A DNA stretch of 64,000 nt from Kribbella sandramycini (GCF_013131805.1 NZ_JABJRC010000001.1:372001-436000), one strand, 5' to 3'. Shown: positions 34,707 through 44,074, counted from the stretch's first letter. Numbers and translations are program-made. Notes: a model not told the origin generated them from the sequence alone.

Positions 34707-35894
34707 TCACCGCGGAACGTGGGCTGTTTCGTACCAGGTGGCGAGGAGGTCCGGGAGGCGGTCGGGGCCCCAGCGGTCGACGGGGGTGATGCGGCCGTCG
34801 AGGGAGGCGAGCGCTTTGGCGAGGGCGCCGACCACGTCGCCGCGCCAGGGGACGGCGACGCCTTCGCCGGGGCCGACGATGACGGAGGGGCCGCCGCGGT
34901 CGAGGCAGACGACGGGGCAGCCGGAGGCGAGCGCTTCGGTGACGGCCCAGCCGGCGGCTTCGCGGAGGGCGGGGGCGAGGACGGCGTCGGCGCGGAACAT
35001 GGCGGCGAGGACGGACTCGCGGGGCAGCTGGCCGGTGAACTCGACGCGATTGCGGACGCCGAGCTGTTCGGCGAGGCGCTCGGCGCGCTCCCAGTCCGGG
35101 CCGTCGCCGATGATCCGGAGCTCCCAGTCGGCCGCCTCGGGCCGGGCGAGGGTACTGATCGCGAGCAGGACGCCCTTCCACGGGATCAGCCGGCCGACGA
35201 ACAGCGCGGTCTTCACCCCCGGCGGGCCGAACGGCTCGTAGGGCCCGGACGCCGTGAACCGGCGGATCGCGACATTCGGCTGGACGACGATCTCCCGCGC
35301 CGACGACCGGAACGTCTCGGCGACGTCGTTGTTCTGCGCAACCATCAGATCGGCGGCGCGCGCAGTCCGCCGTCCGGTGAGATGGCGGCGCAGCCCGGTG
35401 TAGACCCGGCGAACCAGCTCGCCGACGACGCCGCGCGCCCCCAGCCACTGCGCCATCGACAGCGGCGCCGTCGTCGACCCGCCGACCGGCCCCCAGATCA
35501 CCTTCGCGGACGACGGCCTGACCACCCCGGCCGACATCCAGTCGACGGCGAAGGTGAGGTGATGGATGACGTCGTACTCGTGCTCGGCATGCAGCCGCCG
35601 CGCCGTCCGCCCCGCCAGCCGCTGCCACAACGGGTAATACCAGTACACATCCGCCGGACGCCGACGCAGCTTCAGCACCCACCGCGGCAGCTCGAGCGGT
35701 ACGACGGTCAGCCCCGGGATCGGCCGGACCGCCAGCTCCTCGGCGATCTCGTGCGCGAACTTGCCCCGCGTCAGCAGCCACACATCGTGATCGCGCGCCG
35801 CCGCCTTGGCCCAGGCCCAGCCGGCGCCGGGCTCCGACCCGCCCTGCGGCCGACACGCGTAGGCGCTGATCAGGACCTTCGGCCGGCTCGGCAT
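34707..35894 (-). CDS. Glycosyltransferase, GT4-like (GT-B fold), last gene of the surface-glycan operon
   Basis: A 395-residue GT-B enzyme. The N-terminal domain begins KVLISAYACRPQGGSEPGAGWAW with the glycine-rich acceptor loop. The C-terminal donor half has ALFVGRLIPWKGV, WELRIIGDGPDW and the conserved EALASGCPVVCLDRGG region, in which the E-x7-E motif appears in modified form (REAAGWAVTEA). It would add a sugar from a nucleotide donor to a membrane-linked acceptor at the inner face. The ATG overlaps the cytidylyltransferase stop by one base (TGATG), so the pair is translationally coupled. Sugar and linkage are not predictable. Confidence 0.9.
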   Translation of the reverse strand: MPSRPKVLISAYACRPQGGSEPGAGWAWAKAAARDHDVWLLTRGKFAHEIAEELAVRPIPGLTVVPLELPRWVLKLRRRPADVYWYYPLWQRLAGRTARRLHAEHEYDVIHHLTFAVDWMSAGVVRPSSAKVIWGPVGGSTTAPLSMAQWLGARGVVGELVRRVYTGLRRHLTGRRTARAADLMVAQNNDVAETFRSSAREIVVQPNVAIRRFTASGPYEPFGPPGVKTALFVGRLIPWKGVLLAISTLARPEAADWELRIIGDGPDWERAERLAEQLGVRNRVEFTGQLPRESVLAAMFRADAVLAPALREAAGWAVTEALASGCPVVCLDRGGPSVIVGPGEGVAVPWRGDVVGALAKALASLDGRITPVDRWGPDRLPDLLATWYETAHVPR

Positions 35895-36310
35895 CAGCTC
35901 AATCCCTCCAGCAGGCGGCGCAGATCGGTACTCGACGTGGACGCCGTGTACGGGAAGTAGTGCACCTGGGCGCCGACCTCGCCGAGCAGCCGCTCGAGCC
36001 GCGTGGCCTTCTCGGTGCCCTTCCAGTCGTCGCCCTTGAACAGGACGTCGTACCGCAACTGCTTCCACATCTCGAACTTGTCACTCGACCAGTCGCTCAC
36101 GACCTCGTCGACCAGCCCGAGCGCGCGCACGACCTCCATCCGCTCGTCGTGCGGCACCACCGGCGGCCGGCCCTTGATCCGGGTCACGACATCGTCCTCG
36201 ACCACGCCCGCGATCAGGTGGTCGCAGTGCTCGCGGGCCCGGCGCAGGATGTTCAGATGCCCGATGTGGAACATGTCGTAGACACCCGGCGCGTAGCCGA
36301 CGACGCCCAT
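35894..36310 (-). CDS. TagD-like cytidylyltransferase (second copy in the operon, canonical motifs)
   Basis: A 138-residue nucleotidyltransferase the size of glycerol-3-phosphate cytidylyltransferase (TagD). The CTP site shows GVYDMFHIGHLNIL with the HxGH motif, then TRIKGRPPVVPHDERMEVV (the basic R-x-K before PP is intact), and a C-terminal TASTSSTDLRRLL matching the RTxGISTT motif. It would couple CTP with a polyol phosphate, such as glycerol-3-phosphate, to make a CDP-alcohol. The start at ATG 36310 overlaps the CDP-alcohol phosphotransferase stop by one base. An upstream frame to 36349 would overlap that gene further and is rejected. Confidence 0.88.
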   Translation of the reverse strand: MGVVGYAPGVYDMFHIGHLNILRRAREHCDHLIAGVVEDDVVTRIKGRPPVVPHDERMEVVRALGLVDEVVSDWSSDKFEMWKQLRYDVLFKGDDWKGTEKATRLERLLGEVGAQVHYFPYTASTSSTDLRRLLEGLS

Positions 36311-37044
36311 CAGGCCGGCGCTCCGAGCGCGGCCATCTCGCGGTACCACTTGCGGACCGCGGCCGCGAGGAAGAGCAGGTTGACGGCGAGCAGCGCGCCG
36401 TACAGGACGCCGAACACCGCCGGCGTCCCGAACGCCAGGAAGACCAGGCAGAGCACGCCGTAGTCACTAGGTGCGATCAGCAACGACTTCAGCACCGAAT
36501 CGCCGCGCTGGTTGGGTTTCTGCACGACATCGCCGTGCCGCCGCCGCAACTGGTCGATCAGGATCAGCCCGAAGAACAGCACCGACGACATACACACGTA
36601 GGCCAGCGGCACGAGCAGCACCAGATCGTTGCTAAAAGCATCGAACCGGTAGAACGAGATCAGCACGGCGCTGTGCAGCAGCACGATCTTCACCGAGTCG
36701 ATCATGTGGTCCAGCCACTCACCGAGCGGCGAGCCGCCGCCGCGCAACCGGGCCAGCTGCCCGTCCGCGGAGTCCAGCCCGTAGCCGAGCACGAGCAGCG
36801 CGGTCACCGCGAGCGCCGGCCCGAACGACGGCCGGACGGTCGCGATCAGCACGATCCCGGCCAGCGAGCAGAGGCCGCTGGTGATGCTCACCTGGTTCGG
36901 CGTCCGGCCGGCCAGGAAGGCGGCGGCCGCGAAGACGCGGCCGATCCGGCGGTTGACGAACCGCGAGTACGCCGGGGTGCCCGCGGACGGCTTCTGCGCC
37001 TGGGACAGCCGGGCGACGACCTCGCCGAGCGTGCCCGCGGTCAT
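36310..37044 (-). CDS. CDP-alcohol phosphatidyltransferase family membrane enzyme
   Basis: A 244-residue protein with about six membrane segments and the complete family motif D-x2-D-G-x2-A-R-x8-G-x3-D-x3-D, read here as DSADGQLARL followed by GEWLDHMIDS. These enzymes transfer a phosphoalcohol from a CDP-alcohol to an acceptor hydroxyl, or a lipid head-group in reverse. Its position between two TagD-like cytidylyltransferases suggests that it uses their CDP-alcohols, building a phosphodiester-containing lipid or glycan carrier instead of a normal phospholipid. It overlaps both neighbours (ATGA and TGATG), so all three are made in fixed ratio. Confidence 0.9.
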   Translation of the reverse strand: MTAGTLGEVVARLSQAQKPSAGTPAYSRFVNRRIGRVFAAAAFLAGRTPNQVSITSGLCSLAGIVLIATVRPSFGPALAVTALLVLGYGLDSADGQLARLRGGGSPLGEWLDHMIDSVKIVLLHSAVLISFYRFDAFSNDLVLLVPLAYVCMSSVLFFGLILIDQLRRRHGDVVQKPNQRGDSVLKSLLIAPSDYGVLCLVFLAFGTPAVFGVLYGALLAVNLLFLAAAVRKWYREMAALGAPA

Positions 37045-37493
37045 GCCACCGAGCTGCGGGACTGCCGCTGGTCGATCGCGGCCCGCAGGATCGCGCTGCG
37101 CGAGACCCGGCCCGCGGGCAGCACCCGCACCAGCCCGGCCGGTACGCCGGTCAGCTCGTCCACCCCGAGGACGCCGTCCGTGCCGCCGGCCGCGAAGACC
37201 GTCGCAACGCCCAGCTCGCCGAGCAGCCACTGCGGGCGGATGTCGTCCACCGCAATCACCTCGTCGACGACCCGCAGGTGCTCGAGGATCTGCGCCCGCT
37301 CCAGCAGCGGGACGACGGGCCGCGCGCCCCAGGCCTCGACGGCCCACTCGTCGCTCAGCACTCCCACCACCAGCCGGTCGCACGCCTGACGGGCATGCCC
37401 GAGCACGTCGAGATGCCCGACGTGGAACAGGTCGAAGACCCCGGCCAGAAATCCGATCTGCGGCAAGCTACGTTCCCCCTGCGGCTCCCCCAC
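37041..37493 (-). CDS. Divergent TagD-like cytidylyltransferase (first copy in the operon)
   Basis: A 150-residue nucleotidyltransferase. It keeps GVFDLFHVGHLDVL with HxGH, but the next motif reads EAWGARPVVPLLERAQIL, without the basic R-x-K seen in the other copy, and the C-terminal motif is GRVSRSAIL in place of a T-S-S-T type. It may use a different substrate or be poorly active. I choose GTG 37493, preceded by GAGAGAAGG; an upstream reading to 37613 would overlap the glycosyltransferase. Its stop overlaps the CDP-alcohol enzyme start (ATGA). Confidence 0.83.
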   Translation of the reverse strand: MGEPQGERSLPQIGFLAGVFDLFHVGHLDVLGHARQACDRLVVGVLSDEWAVEAWGARPVVPLLERAQILEHLRVVDEVIAVDDIRPQWLLGELGVATVFAAGGTDGVLGVDELTGVPAGLVRVLPAGRVSRSAILRAAIDQRQSRSSVA

Positions 37494-37539
37494 GGAGCCT
37501 TCTCTCGGTCGAGACGAACCGGTCTCGACCCGTCGCACC

Positions 37540-38763
37540 TTATACCCCTGCGTCACGACTGGCCCAGCGTCCCCTCCGGCCGCGCGCGCCGTCGGCGTAC
37601 CGGGCGATCGCATCCGAGTAGATCCTCTCCGTGGCCGCGAGGTCGCGCTCCGGGGTGAAGCGGTCGAGATAGACCTGTCGGGCCCGCTCGCCGAAGGCTA
37701 CCGAAGTCACCGGATCGCTCACCAGTTCGATCGCCTTCCGCAGCCCTTCGGCGTCCCCGGGCCCGGCCAGCGCGCCCGTCTCGCCGTCGTCCACCAGCTC
37801 GGCCAGCGCCCCGAGCCGGGACGCGACCACCGGAACGCCGTGCGCGAACGCCTCCACCACCACGAGTCCGAAGGTCTCATACGAACGCGCCGGGACGACG
37901 ACGGCGCGCGCTTGGCGAAGGACTTCCATACAACGCGCCCACGGAAGTTGCCCAAGTACCTGAATCGACAGGTCTTCGCGGGCCCGCGCCTCGGCCTCGG
38001 CCCGCAACGGCCCGTCGCCGATCACCACGAGCCGGCCGAGTGACGAATCCCAGGCCCGCAACAGATCCGCGAACCCCTTGTCCTCGACCAGGCGCCCCAG
38101 GAAGACGACGGCCTCCCCCGGCCCGCTGCGGACCTGGCCGTCATGCGGGACCGCATGCGGTTTCACGACGATCCGATCGGCGTCGTACCCGTGCGCGACG
38201 TACCGCTCGCGCACGAACTCCGACGGGGCGATCAGCGTGGTCACGTACCGCTGCCAGGTGTGCAGGCTGTTGTGGACGCCGATGCTCGTGGCCAGCGGCA
38301 ACGTCTGGACGCGCGACTCGCGGTAGCAACTGTGCCGGACGGCGGCCAGCGGCAGCTTGCCGACGCAGGAGTCGCAGGGCCGGCCGTCCCGCTGCAGGAC
38401 GGCGTTCGCGCACATCAGCCGGAAGTTGTGCAGGGTGGCGACGATCGGCAGGCCGAGCTTGGCCGCGGCCCGCAGCACCGACGGGCTGAACAGCGGGAAA
38501 GTGTTGTGGACGTGCACCACATCGGGCCGATTCGCCTGCAATAGCTGTGTTAAATCGCGTTCGGCCGAATATGACCATACGGAGCGGAACGGTAACAGTG
38601 CGCGATCTTTTCGGCCCATCGCGGCGATATCGTCGCTGTTTCGGGCGTACAGGTCGATCTCATGTCCGGAGTTACCCAGCAAATCAACCGTTTGCGCGAC
38701 AACAGTGTTCTCGCCACTGGGTTGACCGCTCCGGTAACGGTTGTGCAACATGGCGACCCGCAT
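37540..38763 (-). CDS. Glycosyltransferase, GT4 family, first gene of the surface-glycan operon
   Basis: A 407-residue GT-B enzyme beginning MRVAMLHNRYRSGQPSGENTVV. The donor half has VVFLGRLVEDKGFADLL, LVVIGDGPLRAEAEA and SYETFGLVVVEAFAHGVPVVAS, the E-x7-E region of GT4 enzymes. A Cys-rich stretch (CANAVLQRDGRPCDSC, plus a further HSCYRES) at about 118-150 is typical of one GT4 subgroup and may bind metal or form a structural element. It leads a five-gene minus-strand operon. Its start is 78 bases from that of the divergent beta-helix gene, so the two probably share a regulatory region. Confidence 0.93.
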   Translation of the reverse strand: MRVAMLHNRYRSGQPSGENTVVAQTVDLLGNSGHEIDLYARNSDDIAAMGRKDRALLPFRSVWSYSAERDLTQLLQANRPDVVHVHNTFPLFSPSVLRAAAKLGLPIVATLHNFRLMCANAVLQRDGRPCDSCVGKLPLAAVRHSCYRESRVQTLPLATSIGVHNSLHTWQRYVTTLIAPSEFVRERYVAHGYDADRIVVKPHAVPHDGQVRSGPGEAVVFLGRLVEDKGFADLLRAWDSSLGRLVVIGDGPLRAEAEARAREDLSIQVLGQLPWARCMEVLRQARAVVVPARSYETFGLVVVEAFAHGVPVVASRLGALAELVDDGETGALAGPGDAEGLRKAIELVSDPVTSVAFGERARQVYLDRFTPERDLAATERIYSDAIARYADGARGRRGRWASRDAGV

Positions 38764-38841
38764 GGCACTACCTTAAGTCTCGCGGTGGCTACGCCTGGTG
38801 TCGCCAGGCGGAATGGTGAACCGCAACCCTCGGAGGGTGCG

Positions 38842-40530
38842 TTGAGAAAGTCTTGGCTCGCAGCACTAATCGCTGCCGCCGTCGCTGTCGTTACGGTCGC
38901 CCTGCCAGTGATCGCAACTGAGAACAACGCGACAACCGCCGCCAAGTCACGCCCAGCCTCCGAGCCGGTCCAGGCCGGTAAGAAGCCGCCGACCCAGCGG
39001 GCCACCACCCCCGCCCCCGGCAAGCCGGCGGCTACCTCGCGCCCGCCGTCCGCGAAGCCGAGCCAGAAGCCGAAGCCGTCGACCCCGGTGACGCCGTCCA
39101 CACCTCCGGTCACCACCGCCGCGCCGACGATCCCGGTCGTCGACCAGGCCGCGGCCGGTCCGGCGGTCGCGGGACCGTGCAAGGGCAAGGTGATCGAGCC
39201 CGGTGACGACGCGGCCGACGTGATCGCCGACGGCGCTGCCGGTACGACGTACTGCTTCGCTGCTGGTCTACACCGGATCGGTACGACGATTCGGCCCAAG
39301 GCCGGTCAAGTGCTCGCCAGCTCGGCGCGCGCCGTACTGACCGGCTCCGTGCCGCTGACCGGCTTCACGCGGGACGGCGACCGCTGGGTGGTGCGTGGCG
39401 TGCTGCCCGCGGCGTACGGGAAGTCGGGGCAGTGTGAAGACAACGTGGCCAACATTTGCCACCTGCGGGAGCAGGTCTTCCTGGACGGCGCCCACCTGAC
39501 GCGGGTCGCCAGCGCCGGAGCGGTGGCCCCGGGCAACTTCTACGCCGACTACGCGGCGAATGCGGTGTACATCGGCTCCAACCCGGCTGGGCGTTCGGTC
39601 GAGATGTCGAAGACGAAGACCGCGATCGAGTCCGGCGCGACGGGCGTCGTCGTCCGCGGGCTGACCGTCGAGCACTTCGCCAGCGCACCGCAGTCCGGGG
39701 CCCTGGTGTCGGGTCCGGGCTGGCAGGTGACGGCGAACGACGTCCGCTGGAACCATGCCGTCGGCGTGATGCTGGTCAAGGCGAACAAGGCGCGGATCGA
39801 GAAGAACCTGATCCACCACAACGGGCAGCTCGGCCTCGGCCAGTACAGCTCGGCCGCGGCGACCGTGACCCGGAACGTGATCAGCGAGAACAACACCGAC
39901 GGTTTCTGGGTCGCGGACTGGGAGTCCGGCGGGATCAAGTCCACCCGCTCGTCGGGGACGGTCAGCGGGAACCTGATCAAGGCCAACCGCGGGGTCGGGA
40001 TCTGGGCCGACGTCGCCGACGACGGCCGGGTGATCAGCGGGAACACGATCAGCGGGAACCTTGCCGACGGCATCCGGTTCGAGATCAGCCGGAACGGCGT
40101 CATCTCCGGCAACGTGATCACCGGGAACGGGCACGGCACCGGGCGCGGCTCCGGCAAGACGCTGTGGGACGGCGGCGGGATCAACATCAACACCTCGTCG
40201 AATGTCGAGGTCCGCGACAACCGGCTGACCGGGAACGTCAACGGGATCGCCATCCAGTCACGAACCCGCGGCGCCGGGCCGTGGGGCGCGTACTTGCTGC
40301 GGGATGTGACCGTTACGGGGAACACGGTCACGATGACCGGGGCGCAGGCGACCGGAACGGTGCAGAACAAGGCCGCGCCGCTGCCGGCGGGTGAAGTGAC
40401 GTTCAGTGACAACGACTACCTGGTCGATGCCCTGGGCACCAAACACTTCGCCAATCTGGGCGCCAAATTGTCCGCCCTGGCGTGGCAGAGCGCCGGATTG
40501 GATGCCTCCAGCACCTTCAGCCTGAACTGA
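38842..40530 (+). CDS. Exported right-handed parallel beta-helix protein, paralog 1
   Basis: About 562 residues. TTG 38842 follows a CGGAGGG ribosome site and starts a signal or anchor segment (LRKSWLAALIAAAVAVVTVALPVIA). Upstream in-frame codons would run into the divergent glycosyltransferase. A Lys/Pro/Thr-rich linker (about 30-105) leads to a domain opening with two Cys (GPCKGK and TTYCFAAGLHRI). The remainder is a parallel beta-helix of short N-rich turns, with conserved RWNHAVG, NGQLGLGQYS, NNTDGFWVADWESGGIK and DGGGININTSS. Such folds serve polysaccharide lyases, epimerases and phage-like depolymerases; no catalytic triad can be assigned. Its proximity to glycan genes suggests that it acts on a surface polymer. 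Confidence 0.84.
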   Translation: MRKSWLAALIAAAVAVVTVALPVIATENNATTAAKSRPASEPVQAGKKPPTQRATTPAPGKPAATSRPPSAKPSQKPKPSTPVTPSTPPVTTAAPTIPVVDQAAAGPAVAGPCKGKVIEPGDDAADVIADGAAGTTYCFAAGLHRIGTTIRPKAGQVLASSARAVLTGSVPLTGFTRDGDRWVVRGVLPAAYGKSGQCEDNVANICHLREQVFLDGAHLTRVASAGAVAPGNFYADYAANAVYIGSNPAGRSVEMSKTKTAIESGATGVVVRGLTVEHFASAPQSGALVSGPGWQVTANDVRWNHAVGVMLVKANKARIEKNLIHHNGQLGLGQYSSAAATVTRNVISENNTDGFWVADWESGGIKSTRSSGTVSGNLIKANRGVGIWADVADDGRVISGNTISGNLADGIRFEISRNGVISGNVITGNGHGTGRGSGKTLWDGGGININTSSNVEVRDNRLTGNVNGIAIQSRTRGAGPWGAYLLRDVTVTGNTVTMTGAQATGTVQNKAAPLPAGEVTFSDNDYLVDALGTKHFANLGAKLSALAWQSAGLDASSTFSLN

Positions 40531-40654
40531 AGTTCGTGGCACAAAGCAACCAACAATGGGTATTGCATCGGCTACCGGACGTAGTACGCTGCTGACTTGA
40601 AGTCGCGCCATGGGGGGTGCGCAGAGGAACACCTGTGCCCCCGGAGGCTCCTCA

Positions 40655-42481
40655 GTGAAGAACCCTCGCACCGCATTCGCGCTCCTGACGACCGGCGCCA
40701 TCGCCGCCGCCGTCCTCGCCCAGCAGGCGCTGGGCGCCCCCAGCACCGTCGGTCTCCGCCTGTCCGACGGCGCTGTCCCCTACCTGCCGCGCGCCGCCGA
40801 CACGCCGTCCGCGGCGCCGTTCGAGGTCTCGGGGTCGGCGCTGATCCCGGGTACGCCGACGCCCACGGGCGGTCCGGATTCGGCTCCCTCGGTGCCTGCC
40901 GACGTCCCGCCGACCGGCGTCCTGTCGGAGCCGCCGCCGGTGCTCCCGTCCGTGCTTCCGTCAGTGTTGCCCTCTGTGCTGCCGTCGGCGCCGGTCACGG
41001 TCGGACCGATCACTGTCCGCACCGTGCCCGTTGACGAGCCGACGTCCTCTCCCAGCAAGCCGACCACACCGCCTCCCACGACGCCGCCTCCGAACGCGCC
41101 GGCCTGTGCCGGTACGACGATCACGACCGCGCAGAACGCGGCCGCGGTGATCGCCGCGGCCGCCGTCGGGACGACGTTCTGCTTCGCCTCGGGGCTGCAT
41201 CGGATCACCGAGACGATCCGGCCCAAGTCCCAGCAGGTGCTGACCGGGTTGCCGGGCGCGATTCTCACCGGCTCCGTCCCGCTGACGAAGTGGACGGCGT
41301 CCAACGGCGACTGGGTGACGACAGGCGTGCTGCCGGCGGCGTACGCGCGGACCGGTCAGTGCGAGGACAACGTCGCGAACATCTGCTATCTCCGCGAGCA
41401 GGTCTTCGTGGACGGCAAGCATCAGAAGCGCGTCGCCACCCGCGACAAAGTTGCCCCCGGCACCTTCTACGCCGACTACACCGCGAACGCCGTCTACCTC
41501 GGCTCCAACCCGGCCGGGCGTTCGGTCGAGATGTCGAAGACCAAGACCGCGATCGAGAGCACGGCGACCAAGGTCACCGTCCGCGACCTGACCATCGAGC
41601 ACTTCGCCACCCCGCCGCAGGGCGGCGCCGTCGTCCTCGGCCACGGCTGGCGGGTGAGCGGTAACGACATCCGCTGGAACCACGCCGTCGGCGCGATGCT
41701 CGTCAACGCGGACGGCGCCGTCCTCGAGAAGAACAACATCCACCACAACGGGCAGCTCGGCGTCGGCCAGTACAGCACGGTGAACGGCACCATCTCCGGC
41801 AACATCGTCAGCAACAACAACACCGACGGCTTCTGGATCGCCGACTGGGAGTCCGGCGGGATCAAGACCACCTGGTCGAACGGCGGCGCCGTCACCGGCA
41901 ACGTGATCCACGCCAACCGCGGCGTCGGCCTGTGGAGCGACGCCTACGACGACGGCCGCACCTTCAGCGGCAACACGATCTCCAACAACGCCGCCGACGG
42001 CATCCGCTTCGAGATCGGCCGCAACGGCGTCATCTCCCGCAACCTCGTCACCGGTAACGGCCACGGCACCGGCCGCGGCTCCGGCACCTCGCTGTGGGAC
42101 GGCGGCGGGATCAACATCAACACCTCGTCGAACGTCCAGGTCCGCGACAACGTCGTGGCCAACAACGTCAACGGCATCTCCGTCCAGTCCCGCACCCGCG
42201 GCTCCGGCCCCTGGGGCCAGAACGTGCTCCGCAAGATCTCCATCACCGGCAACCAGGTCACCATGCGCGGCGGCACCACCGCCACCGGCATCGTCCAGAA
42301 CTCCGGCGCCGCCATTCCCACCGGCGAAGTCACCCTCGACAAGAACGCCTACCTTCTGGACAGCCTCACCCTCAACCGCTTCCAGAAAACCGGCCACTGG
42401 TACACCGCCCAACAATGGCAAGCCACCGGCCAAGACAAATCCAGCACCTTCCTCCCCAACCGCCTCCCCCCACCCCGCTAA
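40655..42481 (+). CDS. Exported right-handed parallel beta-helix protein, paralog 2
   Basis: A 608-residue close paralog of the preceding protein. GTG 40655 follows GGAGG; the ATG-like start at 40610 lacks a ribosome site. A signal peptide (VKNPRTAFALLTTGAIAAAVLA, cleaved near AQQALGA) leads to a Pro/Ser/Thr-rich stretch of about 130 residues that includes the tandem repeat LPSVLPSVLPSVLPS. The beta-helix then runs from about 150 to 590 with the same landmarks (CEDNVANICYLREQVF, NGQLGVGQYS, NNTDGFWIADWESGGIK, DGGGININTSS). The Cys pair CEDNVANIC is shared and probably disulfide-bonded. The long linker implies a reach through the cell wall. Function is unknown; a glycan-modifying role is inferred. 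Confidence 0.86.
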   Translation: MKNPRTAFALLTTGAIAAAVLAQQALGAPSTVGLRLSDGAVPYLPRAADTPSAAPFEVSGSALIPGTPTPTGGPDSAPSVPADVPPTGVLSEPPPVLPSVLPSVLPSVLPSAPVTVGPITVRTVPVDEPTSSPSKPTTPPPTTPPPNAPACAGTTITTAQNAAAVIAAAAVGTTFCFASGLHRITETIRPKSQQVLTGLPGAILTGSVPLTKWTASNGDWVTTGVLPAAYARTGQCEDNVANICYLREQVFVDGKHQKRVATRDKVAPGTFYADYTANAVYLGSNPAGRSVEMSKTKTAIESTATKVTVRDLTIEHFATPPQGGAVVLGHGWRVSGNDIRWNHAVGAMLVNADGAVLEKNNIHHNGQLGVGQYSTVNGTISGNIVSNNNTDGFWIADWESGGIKTTWSNGGAVTGNVIHANRGVGLWSDAYDDGRTFSGNTISNNAADGIRFEIGRNGVISRNLVTGNGHGTGRGSGTSLWDGGGININTSSNVQVRDNVVANNVNGISVQSRTRGSGPWGQNVLRKISITGNQVTMRGGTTATGIVQNSGAAIPTGEVTLDKNAYLLDSLTLNRFQKTGHWYTAQQWQATGQDKSSTFLPNRLPPPR

Positions 42482-42790
42482 CCCCGCGCCGAGGCAGCCG
42501 CTCACCACCCGCCACCCGCCCAGCCCCCACCACCCGGCACCCGCCTACCCACTCACACCACCCGGCACCCGCCCGCCCACTCCCACCCGCACCGCTCCAC
42601 CAGCCAACCCCTCCCACGCCACCGGCTCCCCGCCCACCCACCTCTCCCGCTCACGCCCACCGGGCTCCGAACTCACCCCGCCTTTCCGCCCTCAAGGCCC
42701 GACTCCACTCCCGCCCGGTCACCTGCGCCGCCCCACCGGCGCCCATCCGCCGTAAGGCGGCACCCCGGGAGCCGACTGCCATGTATCGGG
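42482..42790. other. C-rich spacer with a direct repeat
   Basis: This 309-base stretch contains no credible gene. The plus strand is low-complexity CCACCC/CCGCC. ACCACCCGGCACCCGCC occurs twice (42529-42545 and 42557-42573). It separates a plus-strand gene from a converging one, so transcript ends must lie here, but I see no simple terminator. Confidence 0.6.
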
Positions 42791-44074
42791 CTACTCCTTC
42801 GGCGGGGTGCGGTCGACTTGGTGGCCGTTCTTCCAGATGGTGTGCAAGGTGCGGAGGTTGTGGATGTCGCGGGTCGGATCGGCTGAGGTGAGCAGCAGAT
42901 CGGCGCGGTAGCCGACGGCGATGCGACCCCGGTCGGCCAGCCGGAAACGTCGGGCAGGCACGGCAGTCGCCGCGCTGAGCGCCTCCGCCGGGCTCAAACC
43001 AGCGGCGACCAGATGCTCGAGCTCGGTGAACAAGCTCGCCCCGCTCACATTCGCGCGCACGGGCGCATCCGTCCCCGCCAGCACCGGGATGCCGGCCGCG
43101 TGGAATCGCCGTACGTTCGCCCTGGCAATCCCCAGGAAATCCGGACGCCCCGGCCGATCCGGCGGCTCCTGGGACAGCAAGTACTGCTGAGTCGGGCTCA
43201 GCCAGCCGGCGATCCGCTCGTCCTCGAGCAGCGACCGCGCACCCAGCCCCCAATCGACAACCGACATCGTCGGGACGACGAAACTCCGCGTCCGCCGGAT
43301 CGCCGCGACGTCCGCATCGGTCGCGACCGCGTCGTACGGCGCATGCACGATCCCATCTGCCCCGGCGAGCACCGCCTCGACGTACAGCTTCAGCTTCTCC
43401 ACATGCCCGACCGCCAGCCGCCCACGCCGGTGCGCCGCCCGAATCGTCCCCTCAACCTGCCGACGCGTGAGGCTCGGCAACGGCCGCTCCGGCGGATTAC
43501 CCGGCTCGTACACGAACTTGACGTAGTCCGACCCCTCCCGAATCCGATCCGCGACGAACGCATCCACATCCGTCTCCGGCCCGACCCGCGGGAAGTCGTA
43601 CCCCGGCGCCACCGGATGCCCACCCGGCACCGTCACCCCATTCCCCGCCGACCACAGATCCGCCGTCCCCACCCGACCACGCGACCGCCGCCGTCTCCGC
43701 GCCGCTCCCAGCCCCGCCGGCTCCCCGAACATCTCCAGCTCGGTCGTCACCCCGAACCGCAGCGCATCCGCCCCACTCCCCTCGAACGTATGCACATGCG
43801 AGTCGATCAACCCCGGCACCAACATCCCCCCACGCCCCTCCACCACCGGCACCCCGTCCGCCGGCGCAGCCCCCACCCCGATCCCCGCAATCACCCCACC
43901 CCGAACCAGCACCCACCGCCGCCCCGGCAACACCCGCCACCCATCAAAAACCCGAGCATCCCGAATCACCACCGCCCCACCCCGCGGCTCCCCCGCAACC
44001 GCCACTCCACCCCACCCACCCGAAACCACCGCAGCCGACCCGAACCCCAACACCACCCGCCGAGAAACACCCAT
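42791..44074 (-). CDS. Exported amidohydrolase-family protein
   Basis: A 427-residue protein with a Tat-like start (SRRVVLGFGSAAVVS, cleaved near AVAGEPRG). It has the amidohydrolase core: PGLIDSHVHTFEG (metal-binding HxH), YVKFVYEPG with a Lys in the place of the carbamylated residue, GHVEKL (His), IVHAPYDA (His) and LAGTDAPV (catalytic Asp). The closing segment (GYRADLLLTSADPTRDI) is typical of imidazolonepropionase-like and prolidase-like relatives. The substrate is unknown. The coding strand is G-rich, mirrored by a strongly C-rich plus strand. It is not tightly linked to its neighbours. Confidence 0.88.
   Translation of the reverse strand: MGVSRRVVLGFGSAAVVSGGWGGVAVAGEPRGGAVVIRDARVFDGWRVLPGRRWVLVRGGVIAGIGVGAAPADGVPVVEGRGGMLVPGLIDSHVHTFEGSGADALRFGVTTELEMFGEPAGLGAARRRRRSRGRVGTADLWSAGNGVTVPGGHPVAPGYDFPRVGPETDVDAFVADRIREGSDYVKFVYEPGNPPERPLPSLTRRQVEGTIRAAHRRGRLAVGHVEKLKLYVEAVLAGADGIVHAPYDAVATDADVAAIRRTRSFVVPTMSVVDWGLGARSLLEDERIAGWLSPTQQYLLSQEPPDRPGRPDFLGIARANVRRFHAAGIPVLAGTDAPVRANVSGASLFTELEHLVAAGLSPAEALSAATAVPARRFRLADRGRIAVGYRADLLLTSADPTRDIHNLRTLHTIWKNGHQVDRTPPKE

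Noticed and set aside
40600..40654. GGGGGG...CCCCC fold upstream of the second beta-helix gene as a riboswitch
   Set aside because: The pairing is short and imperfect, and no known aptamer signature was recognised.
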